From the NCBI GenBank assembly GCA_035628645.1, contig DASPJL010000034.1, forward strand, positions 1 through 43,890: a DNA stretch of 43,890 nucleotides, written 5' to 3'. The notes under the pieces are model-generated. The model searched no databases, was not told the origin of the DNA, and saw only the letters and a program-made list of their open reading frames with translations. Below, in pieces: positions 32,188 through 40,783 of this stretch. Within the stretch, counting starts at the first letter, position 1, and every line of letters begins with the position of its first letter. This DNA is from DASPJL01 sp035628645. Its GTDB lineage: Bacteria > Bacteroidota > Bacteroidia > Cytophagales > Cyclobacteriaceae. The position numbers and the translations under genes are program-made.

Positions 32188-33525
32188 TTATCTTCTTTTA
32201 AAAGGCACCTTAACTGCAATTTTCTGTTGAATGGGTGTGCCGTTGAGCATTCCAGGAATCCATCCGGGACCTTCTTTGATTAGCCTTATGGCTTCATCAT
32301 CCAATCCGTAGCCCATTGGTTTTTTTATGGTGAAGTCTGAAAGTGTACCATCGGTATTGACATTAAATTCGACAACTACTTTCCCTTCAAAGTTTTTTCC
32401 ACTAGCCGCAGTGGGGTACTTGGTATTTTCTCTAATGTAATTTTTGAAGTTTCTATGCCCGCCTGCCGGTTTTGCTCTTATTATTTTTGAATTGCCGGTT
32501 AAACTCGCTCCTTCTGTTGAATAACCTACTACCACTATTTCAGCAAGGGCAGTTGCATTCACGTTCAGTTGCGCGTTGACGCTTGTTTGATTTTTATCCA
32601 CTTCGATTTCACTGGGATTATATCCAACTGAACTGAAGACCAAAATTGCATTTGAGGAAGGCAACGAGATTTGATAGTTGCCATTTTCATCCGTAATGGT
32701 ACCGGTAGTAGTTCCTTTTAGAGCGACTGAAACTCCCGGTAAGCCTTGTCCGTCTTCATCAGTTACCTTTCCTTTGATAAATTCAAAATTCATTGAGCGG
32801 CTTCTTGACACTTTTGCGTTTGGTTCGGCTGAGGCCGATTGCCTCATTCCTTGTTCCTCAATTTCTCTTTTATACACTTCGGCCAATTGAGAGGAGTCTG
32901 ATATCCGGGCTTTAATTTCTTGATTTTCAGAAGTCTCATCCGCTACCATTGAAGGTGCTGATTGAATGGTTTCTGCCTCTGCGAGACTTTGCTCTTGCTG
33001 GACAGGTATTTTTTGTTTGTTACGATCAATGACTACTTCTCTTTTCTTTACCTTTTCTGTGTTAATAATCGTCTGATCTTCTGTTTCCTTTTGTTCGGGG
33101 GTTTTTGAAGATTGAAGGGGGGTAGGAGAATAATTATTTTCAGTTTCTTTTAAAACCGGCGCTTCTTTCCGGGCATATGTCTGATCTCTTTTTTTTGCAT
33201 TATCCAATAAAAAGAATAGGGATATAAACCCAATTAAAAGGAGAGAAGCTGCTACAGTCATGGGCCAAAAGACAACCCGTTCCCTTTTTTTCTCCATGGA
33301 AAGTCTTTCTGCCAATCGTCCTTTTAAATCCTGCAGGTCTGCTAAAGTTACATTGGGTGACTCCGTTTCAAAACCTTCTAGGGCATCATTACAAAGAGTG
33401 CACTCAAGTAAATGAAGTTCAGTCTGATACATTTCCGTATCATTCATCTTTCCCATTCGATAATTTAATAATTGGGTTTCAGAAAGATGTTCCTGATTCA
33501 TGGCTTTCAAGTTACGACTGTGCAT
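32188..33525 (-). CDS. Anti-sigma factor fused to carboxypeptidase-regulatory and TonB domains
   Basis: A 445-residue membrane protein. Numbered from the ATG at 33525, the N-terminal cytoplasmic anti-sigma region has a zinc-finger-like His38-x3-Cys42-x2-Cys45. One membrane helix follows (88-108), then a long polar periplasmic linker, a CarboxypepD_reg-like beta sandwich (249-325, KVTDEDGQGLPGVSVALKGT...), a TonB-box-like EIVVVGY (329-335) and a TonB C-terminal domain (370-445, with the NTDGTLSDF and VPFKRR ends). Thus one chain links a cytoplasmic sigma factor to the outer membrane. The ATG at 33501 is an alternative that avoids the 14-base overlap with the sigma gene. The overlap or 10-base gap implies co-translation with the sigma gene. 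Confidence 0.87.
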   Translation of the reverse strand: MHSRNLKAMNQEHLSETQLLNYRMGKMNDTEMYQTELHLLECTLCNDALEGFETESPNVTLADLQDLKGRLAERLSMEKKRERVVFWPMTVAASLLLIGFISLFFLLDNAKKRDQTYARKEAPVLKETENNYSPTPLQSSKTPEQKETEDQTIINTEKVKKREVVIDRNKQKIPVQQEQSLAEAETIQSAPSMVADETSENQEIKARISDSSQLAEVYKREIEEQGMRQSASAEPNAKVSRSRSMNFEFIKGKVTDEDGQGLPGVSVALKGTTTGTITDENGNYQISLPSSNAILVFSSVGYNPSEIEVDKNQTSVNAQLNVNATALAEIVVVGYSTEGASLTGNSKIIRAKPAGGHRNFKNYIRENTKYPTAASGKNFEGKVVVEFNVNTDGTLSDFTIKKPMGYGLDDEAIRLIKEGPGWIPGMLNGTPIQQKIAVKVPFKRR

Positions 33526-34102
33526 TAATTTTTTGCAAATGAATTTTCAGATTCCTTTTTCCATTTTGGATATAACTTTTCACTTTATTTAAATCATATC
33601 CAGTCATTTCTGTTATTTCTTTATAACACTTTTGCTCAATGTAAAACAATTTAACACACGCTTTTTGTTCTGAAGGAAGTATTTGAATGGCTTTTTCCAA
33701 CGCCTGAATATTTTTTTCAAGCCCTTCTTCCCCATTATGATGCAAAATGTAGGAGTTTTCCATAGCTACCTCTTCATTTATTTCAAACGCTTCCTTCGAG
33801 CTTTTGTATTTAGCTGTCCTGATAAGCATCAGACACTCGTTTTTTGTCAGAACATGAAGCCAGCTTTTAAAATTTCTTACTTCTTGCTTTTTTAGTTCAA
33901 TTCCTAGCTTTTCAAAGATCTGCATCGTCATGTCTTTGCTTTCTTCTTTATCCCTGAGGTATTTTAAACAAACCCCAAATACCAGATGCATGTAGCGTTC
34001 ATACAGATCTCCGAGGTAGGTCAGGTCACCCGACTCCTTATAAAGCGTAATAAGCACTTCATCTTCTTTTATAATCTTTTTGGCTGAACGTCTGAAAAAC
34101 AT
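33512..34102 (-). CDS. ECF-like sigma-70 factor
   Basis: From the ATG at 34102 the product is 196 residues (MFFRRSAKKIIKEDEVL). An upstream TTG at 34132 is less likely. Region 2 starts with LITLYKESGDLTYLGDLYERYMHLVFGVCLKYLRDKEESKDMTMQIFEKL. Region 4 includes ALEKAIQILPSEQKACVKLFYIEQKCYKEITEMTGYDLNKVKSYIQNGKRNLK, the helix-turn-helix that reads the -35 element. No extra C-terminal domain is present. The gene precedes the anti-sigma/TonB fusion and is coupled to it, giving the usual sigma/anti-sigma order. It is divergent from the VWA gene (221-base gap), so it may drive that promoter. Confidence 0.88.
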   Translation of the reverse strand: MFFRRSAKKIIKEDEVLITLYKESGDLTYLGDLYERYMHLVFGVCLKYLRDKEESKDMTMQIFEKLGIELKKQEVRNFKSWLHVLTKNECLMLIRTAKYKSSKEAFEINEEVAMENSYILHHNGEEGLEKNIQALEKAIQILPSEQKACVKLFYIEQKCYKEITEMTGYDLNKVKSYIQNGKRNLKIHLQKINAQS

Positions 34103-34323
34103 CAAAAACAAAATAGGCTGCCAATATAGCAATTTTTTTTTCTGACGATAATGAAAGTTGAAATGACACGGCTTTAAGTGCCTTCAATTGTCAGTTGAAA
34201 AAATATTTAAGAGTCGCTTATGGAATTTTTGTACTGCTCGCATCTTTTCATAAACCGGAAAATAATTATAAACCTAAGTGACAGATGAACCGGGCATCTG
34301 AAGCTTAATTAAATTTTACGAAC

Positions 34324-36159
34324 ATGAACGGTACTATTTCTATGATTATGTTAATGTGGATTTGCACACTGGGTAATTTCAATGGTTACGAAAGAAAGGT
34401 AGCAGGTAAAGTAATGGGGGAGGATAGTTTAGGAATTCCAGGGGTATCTGTAATAATAAAAGGTACCACCACAGGGACAACGACCGACGCCAATGGTTTT
34501 TATGAAATCACAGTTCCTTCAGAGAAATCCAAGATTGTGTTTTCCTTTATCGGATATCTGACGGAAGAGGTAGACGTCAATAATAGATCCACCATTGATA
34601 TTCTTTTAAAAATGGATGTTTCTGCGCTGCAAGAAGTTGTGGTGACTGGCTATCATACCCAGTCAAGGAAAAGCATTACCAGAGCTATTTCCCCAGCCTT
34701 ATCGGGGCGTGCACCTAATGATTTTTACTTTGTACCCGGCAATACGGAAGAATATAAAGGTGTCAAAGACAATGCCTATCAGAAAACCTTAAAAAATCCA
34801 TTGTCTACCTTTTCTATTGATGTGGATAAAGCCTCCTACAGCAATGTGAGAAGATTTATTCAGGATGGGCAAATGCCACCGAAAGATGCCGTCAGGGTTG
34901 AAGAACTGATCAATTACTTTACCTATGATTATCCTCAACCCAAGAAAGGCGACCCTTTTTCCGTAAATACTGAAATCTCAGATTGCCCATGGAACAATAA
35001 ACACAAGCTTATTCAAATAGGCATTCAGGGTGAAAAAATAGCTACGGAAAATCTACCTTCTTCCAATCTTGTTTTTTTAATAGATGTTTCAGGATCCATG
35101 TCGAGCCAGGAAAAGCTTCCTTTGGTGAAGGCAGGGTTTAAGCTGTTGATAGATCAACTAAGACCAAATGACCAGGTAGCGATCGTGGTTTATGCAGGTG
35201 CTGCCGGACTGGTTTTACCCTCTACATCAGATAAAAAAGAAATTTTAAGCGCATTGGAAAAATTGGAATCCGGTGGGTCAACAGCCGGAGGAGCAGGAAT
35301 CCAACTTGCCTATCAGGTGGCAGGGAAACATTTCAAAGAGGGCGGAAACAATAGGGTAATATTGGCAACAGATGGTGACTTTAATGTAGGCATTTCAGAC
35401 GAAGATGAATTAGAGAAGTTGATCGAAGAAAAGCGCGAATCAGGCATATTCCTTTCTGTATTAGGATTTGGTATGGGGAATTATAAAGATGCTAAAATGG
35501 AGATATTAGCCGATAAAGGAAATGGAAATTACGCTTATATCGACAATATACTGGAAGCAAAGAAAGTATTTGTAAATGAATTTGGAGGAACATTGTTTAC
35601 CATAGCAAAAGATGTCAAACTTCAAATAGAATTTAATCCGGCAAAAGTAAAAGCTTATCGCTTGATTGGTTATGAAAACAGGCTTTTGCAAGACGAGGAT
35701 TTTAATAATGATAAAAAAGACGCGGGTGAATTAGGATCTGGTCATACCGTTACCGCTTTATATGAAATCATTCCCGAGGATGGTGAAAAATCATCAGAAT
35801 CAAATGAAATTGATCCTTTGAAATATCAGCAAATTAAAGTGGATCAGGTAGGTGCCAACTCAAAAGAAATAATGATGGTAAAGCTTCGGTATAAAAAGCC
35901 TGAAGGTTCGGTAAGTAAATTGATCGAAAAACCTGTTTTTGATTCTCATACTTCAATAGATCAGACTTCTGATAATTTTCGTTTTTCCGCTGCCGTGGCA
36001 TCTTTCGGAATGTTGTTAAGGGATTCTGAATTTAAGGGAGAGGCTACTTTTACTGATGTGCTAGCGTTGGCGAAGGGAGCAACAGGTAAAGACTCGGAAG
36101 GATACAGGGCTGAATTTTTAAATCTTGTCAGATCAATGGATTTATTGGCGGTGAAATAA
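34324..36159 (+). CDS. VWA (YfbK-like) protein with N-terminal carboxypeptidase-regulatory domain
   Basis: A 611-residue envelope protein. A short hydrophobic start (MNGTISMIMLMWICTLGNF) probably exports it, though no lipobox is visible. A CarboxypepD_reg-like domain (24-97) ends in the TonB-box-like EVVVTGYH (104-111). The YfbK N-terminal domain follows (about 155-225, NPLSTFSIDVDKASYSNVRRFI). Next is a VWA domain (246-420) with the MIDAS motif DVSGSMS (254-260) and a DGDFNVG loop. The C-terminal DUF3520-like part ends the chain. VWA domains bind partner proteins through a metal ion. The gene is divergent from the sigma gene, and its first domain closely matches that of the anti-sigma/TonB fusion. 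A signalling partner role is inferred. Confidence 0.9.
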   Translation: MNGTISMIMLMWICTLGNFNGYERKVAGKVMGEDSLGIPGVSVIIKGTTTGTTTDANGFYEITVPSEKSKIVFSFIGYLTEEVDVNNRSTIDILLKMDVSALQEVVVTGYHTQSRKSITRAISPALSGRAPNDFYFVPGNTEEYKGVKDNAYQKTLKNPLSTFSIDVDKASYSNVRRFIQDGQMPPKDAVRVEELINYFTYDYPQPKKGDPFSVNTEISDCPWNNKHKLIQIGIQGEKIATENLPSSNLVFLIDVSGSMSSQEKLPLVKAGFKLLIDQLRPNDQVAIVVYAGAAGLVLPSTSDKKEILSALEKLESGGSTAGGAGIQLAYQVAGKHFKEGGNNRVILATDGDFNVGISDEDELEKLIEEKRESGIFLSVLGFGMGNYKDAKMEILADKGNGNYAYIDNILEAKKVFVNEFGGTLFTIAKDVKLQIEFNPAKVKAYRLIGYENRLLQDEDFNNDKKDAGELGSGHTVTALYEIIPEDGEKSSESNEIDPLKYQQIKVDQVGANSKEIMMVKLRYKKPEGSVSKLIEKPVFDSHTSIDQTSDNFRFSAAVASFGMLLRDSEFKGEATFTDVLALAKGATGKDSEGYRAEFLNLVRSMDLLAVK

Positions 36160-36503
36160 AATTTTTATTAAGGGTTATAGTTACTAAAAAGAGTTTAAAT
36201 TTCTTTATGTGACGCGCTGTTAATTGGAAAAGCCATTTGCATTTGTAAATGGCTTTTTTCTTACCAAACCTTCTTTAGAATAGTTTTGCGCAGGTTTTTT
36301 TATAACTGCCTTTAATAAAATTATATTTTTTAACCCTTTTCTCGGAAATTATTTTGACCATCCCGCTGATTTATTAGAAATAGTTAAAAATGCAGTAGTA
36401 AAGTCGTAATGATATGGTAGGAGAGTGCTAGTTGTTTTTTATTGAATCCAGAGGAAAATCTTCACCTTGGAGCTAAGTTTAATCTAACCCTTAATTTACT
36501 TTT
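36160..36503. other. Intergenic region with terminator, before the GH16 gene
   Basis: 344 bases. It contains the terminator of the VWA gene (36228-36259). An exact -7 box, TAGTTTTG (36281-36288), follows it, but I see no TTG at the matching -33 position, so GH16 promoter assignment is weak. The rest is AT-rich with no gene. Confidence 0.5.
36228..36259 (+). terminator. Intrinsic terminator after the VWA gene
   Basis: AAAAGCCATTT (36228-36238) pairs perfectly with AAATGGCTTTT (36247-36257) across an 8-base loop, followed by TT. The left flank GGAAAA could also support a minor reverse role. Confidence 0.9.
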
Positions 36504-39500
36504 ATGAAACACGCTTACAAAGAATGCCCAAAGGGCAGTCCAAAGCTATTTTGCCTTTCGGATTGCTTAAATCACATCAAATTATTTAAATACTTTTTAC
36601 TTTTCTTATTCTCTTTAATAACGGCACTTTCTACTCAAGCCCAATCCTTAATCTGGCGGGATGAATTTAATTCCTCCAAGGTCGATGATGAAAAATGGAC
36701 ACGTGAAGTAGGAGGAGGCGGTAATGGAAATGGAGAGCTTCAATATTATACCTCAGGGGAGCAAAATGTTTTTATCGGATCAAAAACCAATGCTTCGGAT
36801 ACAGGATACCTTGTGATTGAAGCAAGAAGGGAAAATTATGGTATACCTCCTGAAAACAGACAATTCACCTCAGGAAGAATTAATACATCTGGAAAATTTA
36901 ATGTACAATATGGTACCATAGAAGCCCGTATTAAACTTCCTGATCTTCAAAACGGCTTGTGGCCGGCTTTCTGGATGTTGGGCGCGAATTATCCTGAAGT
37001 CGGCTGGCCAAGATCCGGTGAAATTGATATTATGGAAACCGGATTTCAGGGAGACTGGCAATCAGGTGTAGCAAATAAGAAAACACATTCCACTGTTCAC
37101 TGGCACCAGGACAACTACCTTACTCTTGTACCCGATGCTCATGCTCAGGGATGGTATGGAAATGCTTCCGCTTCAGGAGATACTACAATCAGTGGAAATT
37201 TCTATGATGGTTACCATGTATTTAAAATGGAATGGACGCCTTCTGAATTAAAGGGATATGTGGATAATATTCATTTTTATACTTTTACCATTCCAACAAG
37301 TGATGAAAATATAACTGAGTTCAGCTCAAATCCATATTATGTTATACTTAATCTTGCAGTAGGCGGAAGTAATTTTGTAGGAATTACTGACCCTGCACAA
37401 ATCACAGCACCGATGCCTGCTCAAATGATGGTGGATTATGTAAGGGTATACTCAAATACGAGCACCACTTCTTTTATTGCTAAAGACCTTGCAAAGGAAA
37501 CAGGCACTTTTGGTGTATTTACAGAAACCAAACCAGTTGATGCATCTTTAGGAGCCAATCCTGAAATTGAAGTATGGAATAATCTTGCAGCAGCTACATC
37601 TTCCGCTTATGAAGGAAGTCAGGTCTTATCTTTTACTGCGGCAAGCGGTGACTGGTTTGGATTAGGTATCCCATCTCCTGTAAAAAACATGCAGAATTTC
37701 ACCGATGGCATACTTCATTTCCATATGAAGACATCTTCTACCCATCCATTATCTATTGGAATCATTAGTACAATCAATGGAAATGCACAAGCAGGTACTC
37801 AATCCAAAACAGTAAAACTTGATCCTGCCGGAAATCAATATGGACTGGTTAGGGATGGAAACTGGCATGAGGTAAAAATACCTTTAAGCATGTTTGGAAA
37901 TGTTGAATTCAGATCTGTTAAAAACATGTTTTATTTGGTGGGCGATGCGCCTTCATCTTCTGTAACTTTTGCCATTGACAATATCTATTGGGCAGATGGA
38001 ACAAAGGTTACTCCTCAAAATGGTGATTTTGTTTTATACAGTGATACCAAAACCGGTGTGGATAAATTTGACCAACCTGCAGACGGAAATTTCAATGTTT
38101 GGGAAGCCACTTTAACAGCCCAAGCTACTACTCCTTCTGAAGGAGCGAATGTTTTATCCTTTACAAATAATAATAAAGGATGGTTTGGCGCTGCTTTTAC
38201 AGCCAACAATATGCACAACCTCACCGCATATAAAAATGCAAATGCCAAACTTGTGTTTTCTATGAAGACTTCAGACACAACTACTCCTTTCCACATCGGA
38301 ATGAAAAGTGGAACACGTGATGGAGAAGGACAAAAATGGATTGCCTTTGAACCAGGACAAAATCCATATGGATTTGTTAGAAACGGAACATGGCAAACGG
38401 TTCAGATCCCAATGAGTCATTTCTATGAAAGTATAGACCTGATGCAGGTAAACCAATTATTTGAAATATTGGGTACTGGAAATATCGCAAATATCGCCAT
38501 CGATAATATTTATTTTACCGGTGGACTTACCGCCGAACCTGACGATAATGGGGCAACAAATACACCTCCCACTGCCAATGCAGGCACTGATAAAATCATT
38601 ACGCTACCAACAAATAGTGTAGTTCTTAACGGTTCAGGAACCGATACAGACGGATCAATAGCGGGTTATGCATGGACAAGATTAAGCGGCCCAAATACTC
38701 CAACTTTATCGGGAGCGAATTCAGCTAGTTTAACAGCAAACGGGTTAGTAGCCGGAACCTATGTATTCAGATTAACTGTAACGGATAATGGAGGAGCAAC
38801 AGGGTTCGACGATGTGGCCGTAACAGTAAGTCAATCGAGTTCTAAAGTAATTCCGGGTAAAATTGAAGCCGAAAACTGGGATGGAATGTCAGGTGTCCAA
38901 ACAGAAGGAACAAGTGATACAGGCGGCGGACAAAATGTAGGATGGATTGAAACCGGGGATTATATGGACTATAATGTAAATGTTCAAACTTCAGGACAAT
39001 ATACGGTTGAATTCAGGGTAGCAAGCACCGGAACTACAGGACAGGTTCAATTAAGAAATGGAGCCACTGTGTTAGGTACAGCTAATGTTCCAAATACCGG
39101 TGGATGGCAAGTATGGACTACTGTTTCTGCTAATGTTTCGCTTACTTCAGGAGTGCAGACTTTAAGAGTATATGCATCTTCATCGCCATTTAATATTAAC
39201 TGGATAAATTTTGTAGCTGCTAACAATGCACCTGAAGTAAATGCAGGATCAGATAAAACAATCACCCTTCCTACAAATTCAGTTATAATAAACGGAAGTG
39301 CATCAGACAGTGATGGAAGTATTTCTTCTTATGCCTGGACCAGAGTGAGCGGACCTAATACTCCAACTTTATCCGGAGCAAATTCGGCAAATTTAACTGC
39401 AAGTGGATTAGTAGTAGGAAGCTATGTATTCAGATTAACTGCTACGGATAATTTAGGAACAACAGGTTATGATGAAGTAGCTGTAACTGTAAACTCATCC

Positions 39501-40535
39501 ACTTCCAAAGCCATTCCGGGTAAAATCGAAGCAGAAAATTATGATGGAATGCTTGGTATAGAAACCGAAGGTACTTCAGATACAGGTGGAGGACAAAACG
39601 TAGGATGGATCGATATGGGAGACTACCTGGATTATAATGTGAATGTTCAAAATTCAGGACTCTATACAGTTGAATTTAGAGTAGCAAGTACAGGAACTAC
39701 CGGCCAGGTTCAATTAAGAAATGGAGCCACTGTATTAGGTACTGCAAATGTTCCAAATACCGGAGGATGGCAAGTATGGACTACTGTTTCGATTGATGTG
39801 TCTCTTACTTCAGGAGCACAAACTTTAAGGGTTTATGCATCAGCGGCTCCATTTAACCTTAACTGGATAAACTTTAAAACTGCAAGTAATGTAAATCTTG
39901 CCTTAAATAAACCTACCACGGTTTCTTCTACTGAAAATGCAGGCTCGCCAGGTTCAGCAGCAGTTGATGGAAATGCAGGTACAAGATGGTCAAGCGCTTT
40001 TGCTGATCCTCAATGGATCTATGTAGACTTAGAAGCAACTTATAGTGTAAACAGGGTAAAAGTTACGTGGGAAGCTGCATATGGAAGTAATTATCAGGTT
40101 CAGATTTCCAGTAATGCCTCTACGTGGACCAATTTAAAAACCATTACAGGGAATTCAAGTTTAGTAAATGACCATACAGGATTATCAGGAACCGGCCGAT
40201 ACATCAGAATTTACGGAACGGCAAGAGGAACAGCTTATGGTTATTCAATATTTGAACTGGAAGTATATGGTTCCGGTGCTGCCAGATTTTCCATAAATGA
40301 AGAAAGTTCAGAAGATGGAATTCTATTGTATCCTAATCCCACTGTGGATGAGCTTAAACTTAATGGTATAACTGACGGCTCTTCTATAGTAATTAATAAT
40401 GCAAGGGGAAGCAAAGTCTTAGAAGGCAAATCTTCTAATGGCTCCATTAACGTATCCCATTTGTCTCAGGGGATATATATAATTTTAATTAAGGACGGAG
40501 ACAAATTGATTAAAAAGAGTTTTATTAAACAATAA
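36504..40535 (+). CDS. Multimodular GH16 endo-glucanase with T9SS sorting domain
   Basis: A 1343-residue exported enzyme of the laminarinase/beta-glucanase type. After the signal (1-47, cleavage after AQ) comes GH16 (48-318). The retaining nucleophile and acid/base are Glu173 and Glu178 in GEIDIMET, with Asp175 between. Two related galactose-binding-like modules follow (325-500 and 505-675, family unsure). Then come PKD-like (688-777) plus CBM6 (782-904), and a second near-copy of that pair (908-997, 1003-1126). An F5/8-type discoidin domain (1130-1256) and a type A T9SS C-terminal domain (1272-1343, ending FIKQ) close the chain. It should cleave beta-1,3- or mixed-linkage glucan at the cell surface. 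The downstream Y_Y_Y regulator likely senses its products. Confidence 0.93.
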   Translation: MKHAYKECPKGSPKLFCLSDCLNHIKLFKYFLLFLFSLITALSTQAQSLIWRDEFNSSKVDDEKWTREVGGGGNGNGELQYYTSGEQNVFIGSKTNASDTGYLVIEARRENYGIPPENRQFTSGRINTSGKFNVQYGTIEARIKLPDLQNGLWPAFWMLGANYPEVGWPRSGEIDIMETGFQGDWQSGVANKKTHSTVHWHQDNYLTLVPDAHAQGWYGNASASGDTTISGNFYDGYHVFKMEWTPSELKGYVDNIHFYTFTIPTSDENITEFSSNPYYVILNLAVGGSNFVGITDPAQITAPMPAQMMVDYVRVYSNTSTTSFIAKDLAKETGTFGVFTETKPVDASLGANPEIEVWNNLAAATSSAYEGSQVLSFTAASGDWFGLGIPSPVKNMQNFTDGILHFHMKTSSTHPLSIGIISTINGNAQAGTQSKTVKLDPAGNQYGLVRDGNWHEVKIPLSMFGNVEFRSVKNMFYLVGDAPSSSVTFAIDNIYWADGTKVTPQNGDFVLYSDTKTGVDKFDQPADGNFNVWEATLTAQATTPSEGANVLSFTNNNKGWFGAAFTANNMHNLTAYKNANAKLVFSMKTSDTTTPFHIGMKSGTRDGEGQKWIAFEPGQNPYGFVRNGTWQTVQIPMSHFYESIDLMQVNQLFEILGTGNIANIAIDNIYFTGGLTAEPDDNGATNTPPTANAGTDKIITLPTNSVVLNGSGTDTDGSIAGYAWTRLSGPNTPTLSGANSASLTANGLVAGTYVFRLTVTDNGGATGFDDVAVTVSQSSSKVIPGKIEAENWDGMSGVQTEGTSDTGGGQNVGWIETGDYMDYNVNVQTSGQYTVEFRVASTGTTGQVQLRNGATVLGTANVPNTGGWQVWTTVSANVSLTSGVQTLRVYASSSPFNINWINFVAANNAPEVNAGSDKTITLPTNSVIINGSASDSDGSISSYAWTRVSGPNTPTLSGANSANLTASGLVVGSYVFRLTATDNLGTTGYDEVAVTVNSSTSKAIPGKIEAENYDGMLGIETEGTSDTGGGQNVGWIDMGDYLDYNVNVQNSGLYTVEFRVASTGTTGQVQLRNGATVLGTANVPNTGGWQVWTTVSIDVSLTSGAQTLRVYASAAPFNLNWINFKTASNVNLALNKPTTVSSTENAGSPGSAAVDGNAGTRWSSAFADPQWIYVDLEATYSVNRVKVTWEAAYGSNYQVQISSNASTWTNLKTITGNSSLVNDHTGLSGTGRYIRIYGTARGTAYGYSIFELEVYGSGAARFSINEESSEDGILLYPNPTVDELKLNGITDGSSIVINNARGSKVLEGKSSNGSINVSHLSQGIYIILIKDGDKLIKKSFIKQ
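38565..39881 (+). repeat. Tandem duplication of the PKD-CBM6 module pair
   Basis: Copy 1 (38565-39215) and copy 2 (39225-39881) encode the two PKD-CBM6 pairs. Long stretches are identical in protein, such as TSDTGGGQNVGWI and GQVQLRNGATVLGTANVP with the following TGGWQVWTTVS. The linkers differ more. This indicates recent duplication or continued gene conversion. Confidence 0.9.
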
Positions 40536-40551
40536 GCGGTTTTATTTTACT

Positions 40552-40584
40552 ATAGGCCTTCTAGCATTTAGAAGGCCTATTTTT
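40552..40584 (+). terminator. Intrinsic terminator after the GH16 gene
   Basis: Perfect 12-base stem ATAGGCCTTCTA (40552-40563) with TAGAAGGCCTAT (40569-40580), loop GCATT, followed by TTTT. It lies 16 bases after the GH16 stop codon, so the regulator gene downstream is transcribed separately. Confidence 0.95.
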
Positions 40585-40783
40585 ATGCATTAAATTAAAA
40601 ATTAGAATTTAAAATTATCAAGTTTTCAAAAACGAATGCCCGTCCACTACTTTGCAAAGGATCTCTATCTTTTAAATTAAGATCTTTGAAAATAATGGGA
40701 TAATTCCTATCTTCTCACCCCTGAAATCAAAAACTGTTTACCAATTCTTCAGGATAAGAATTAATATTAAAAACATAAAATAC

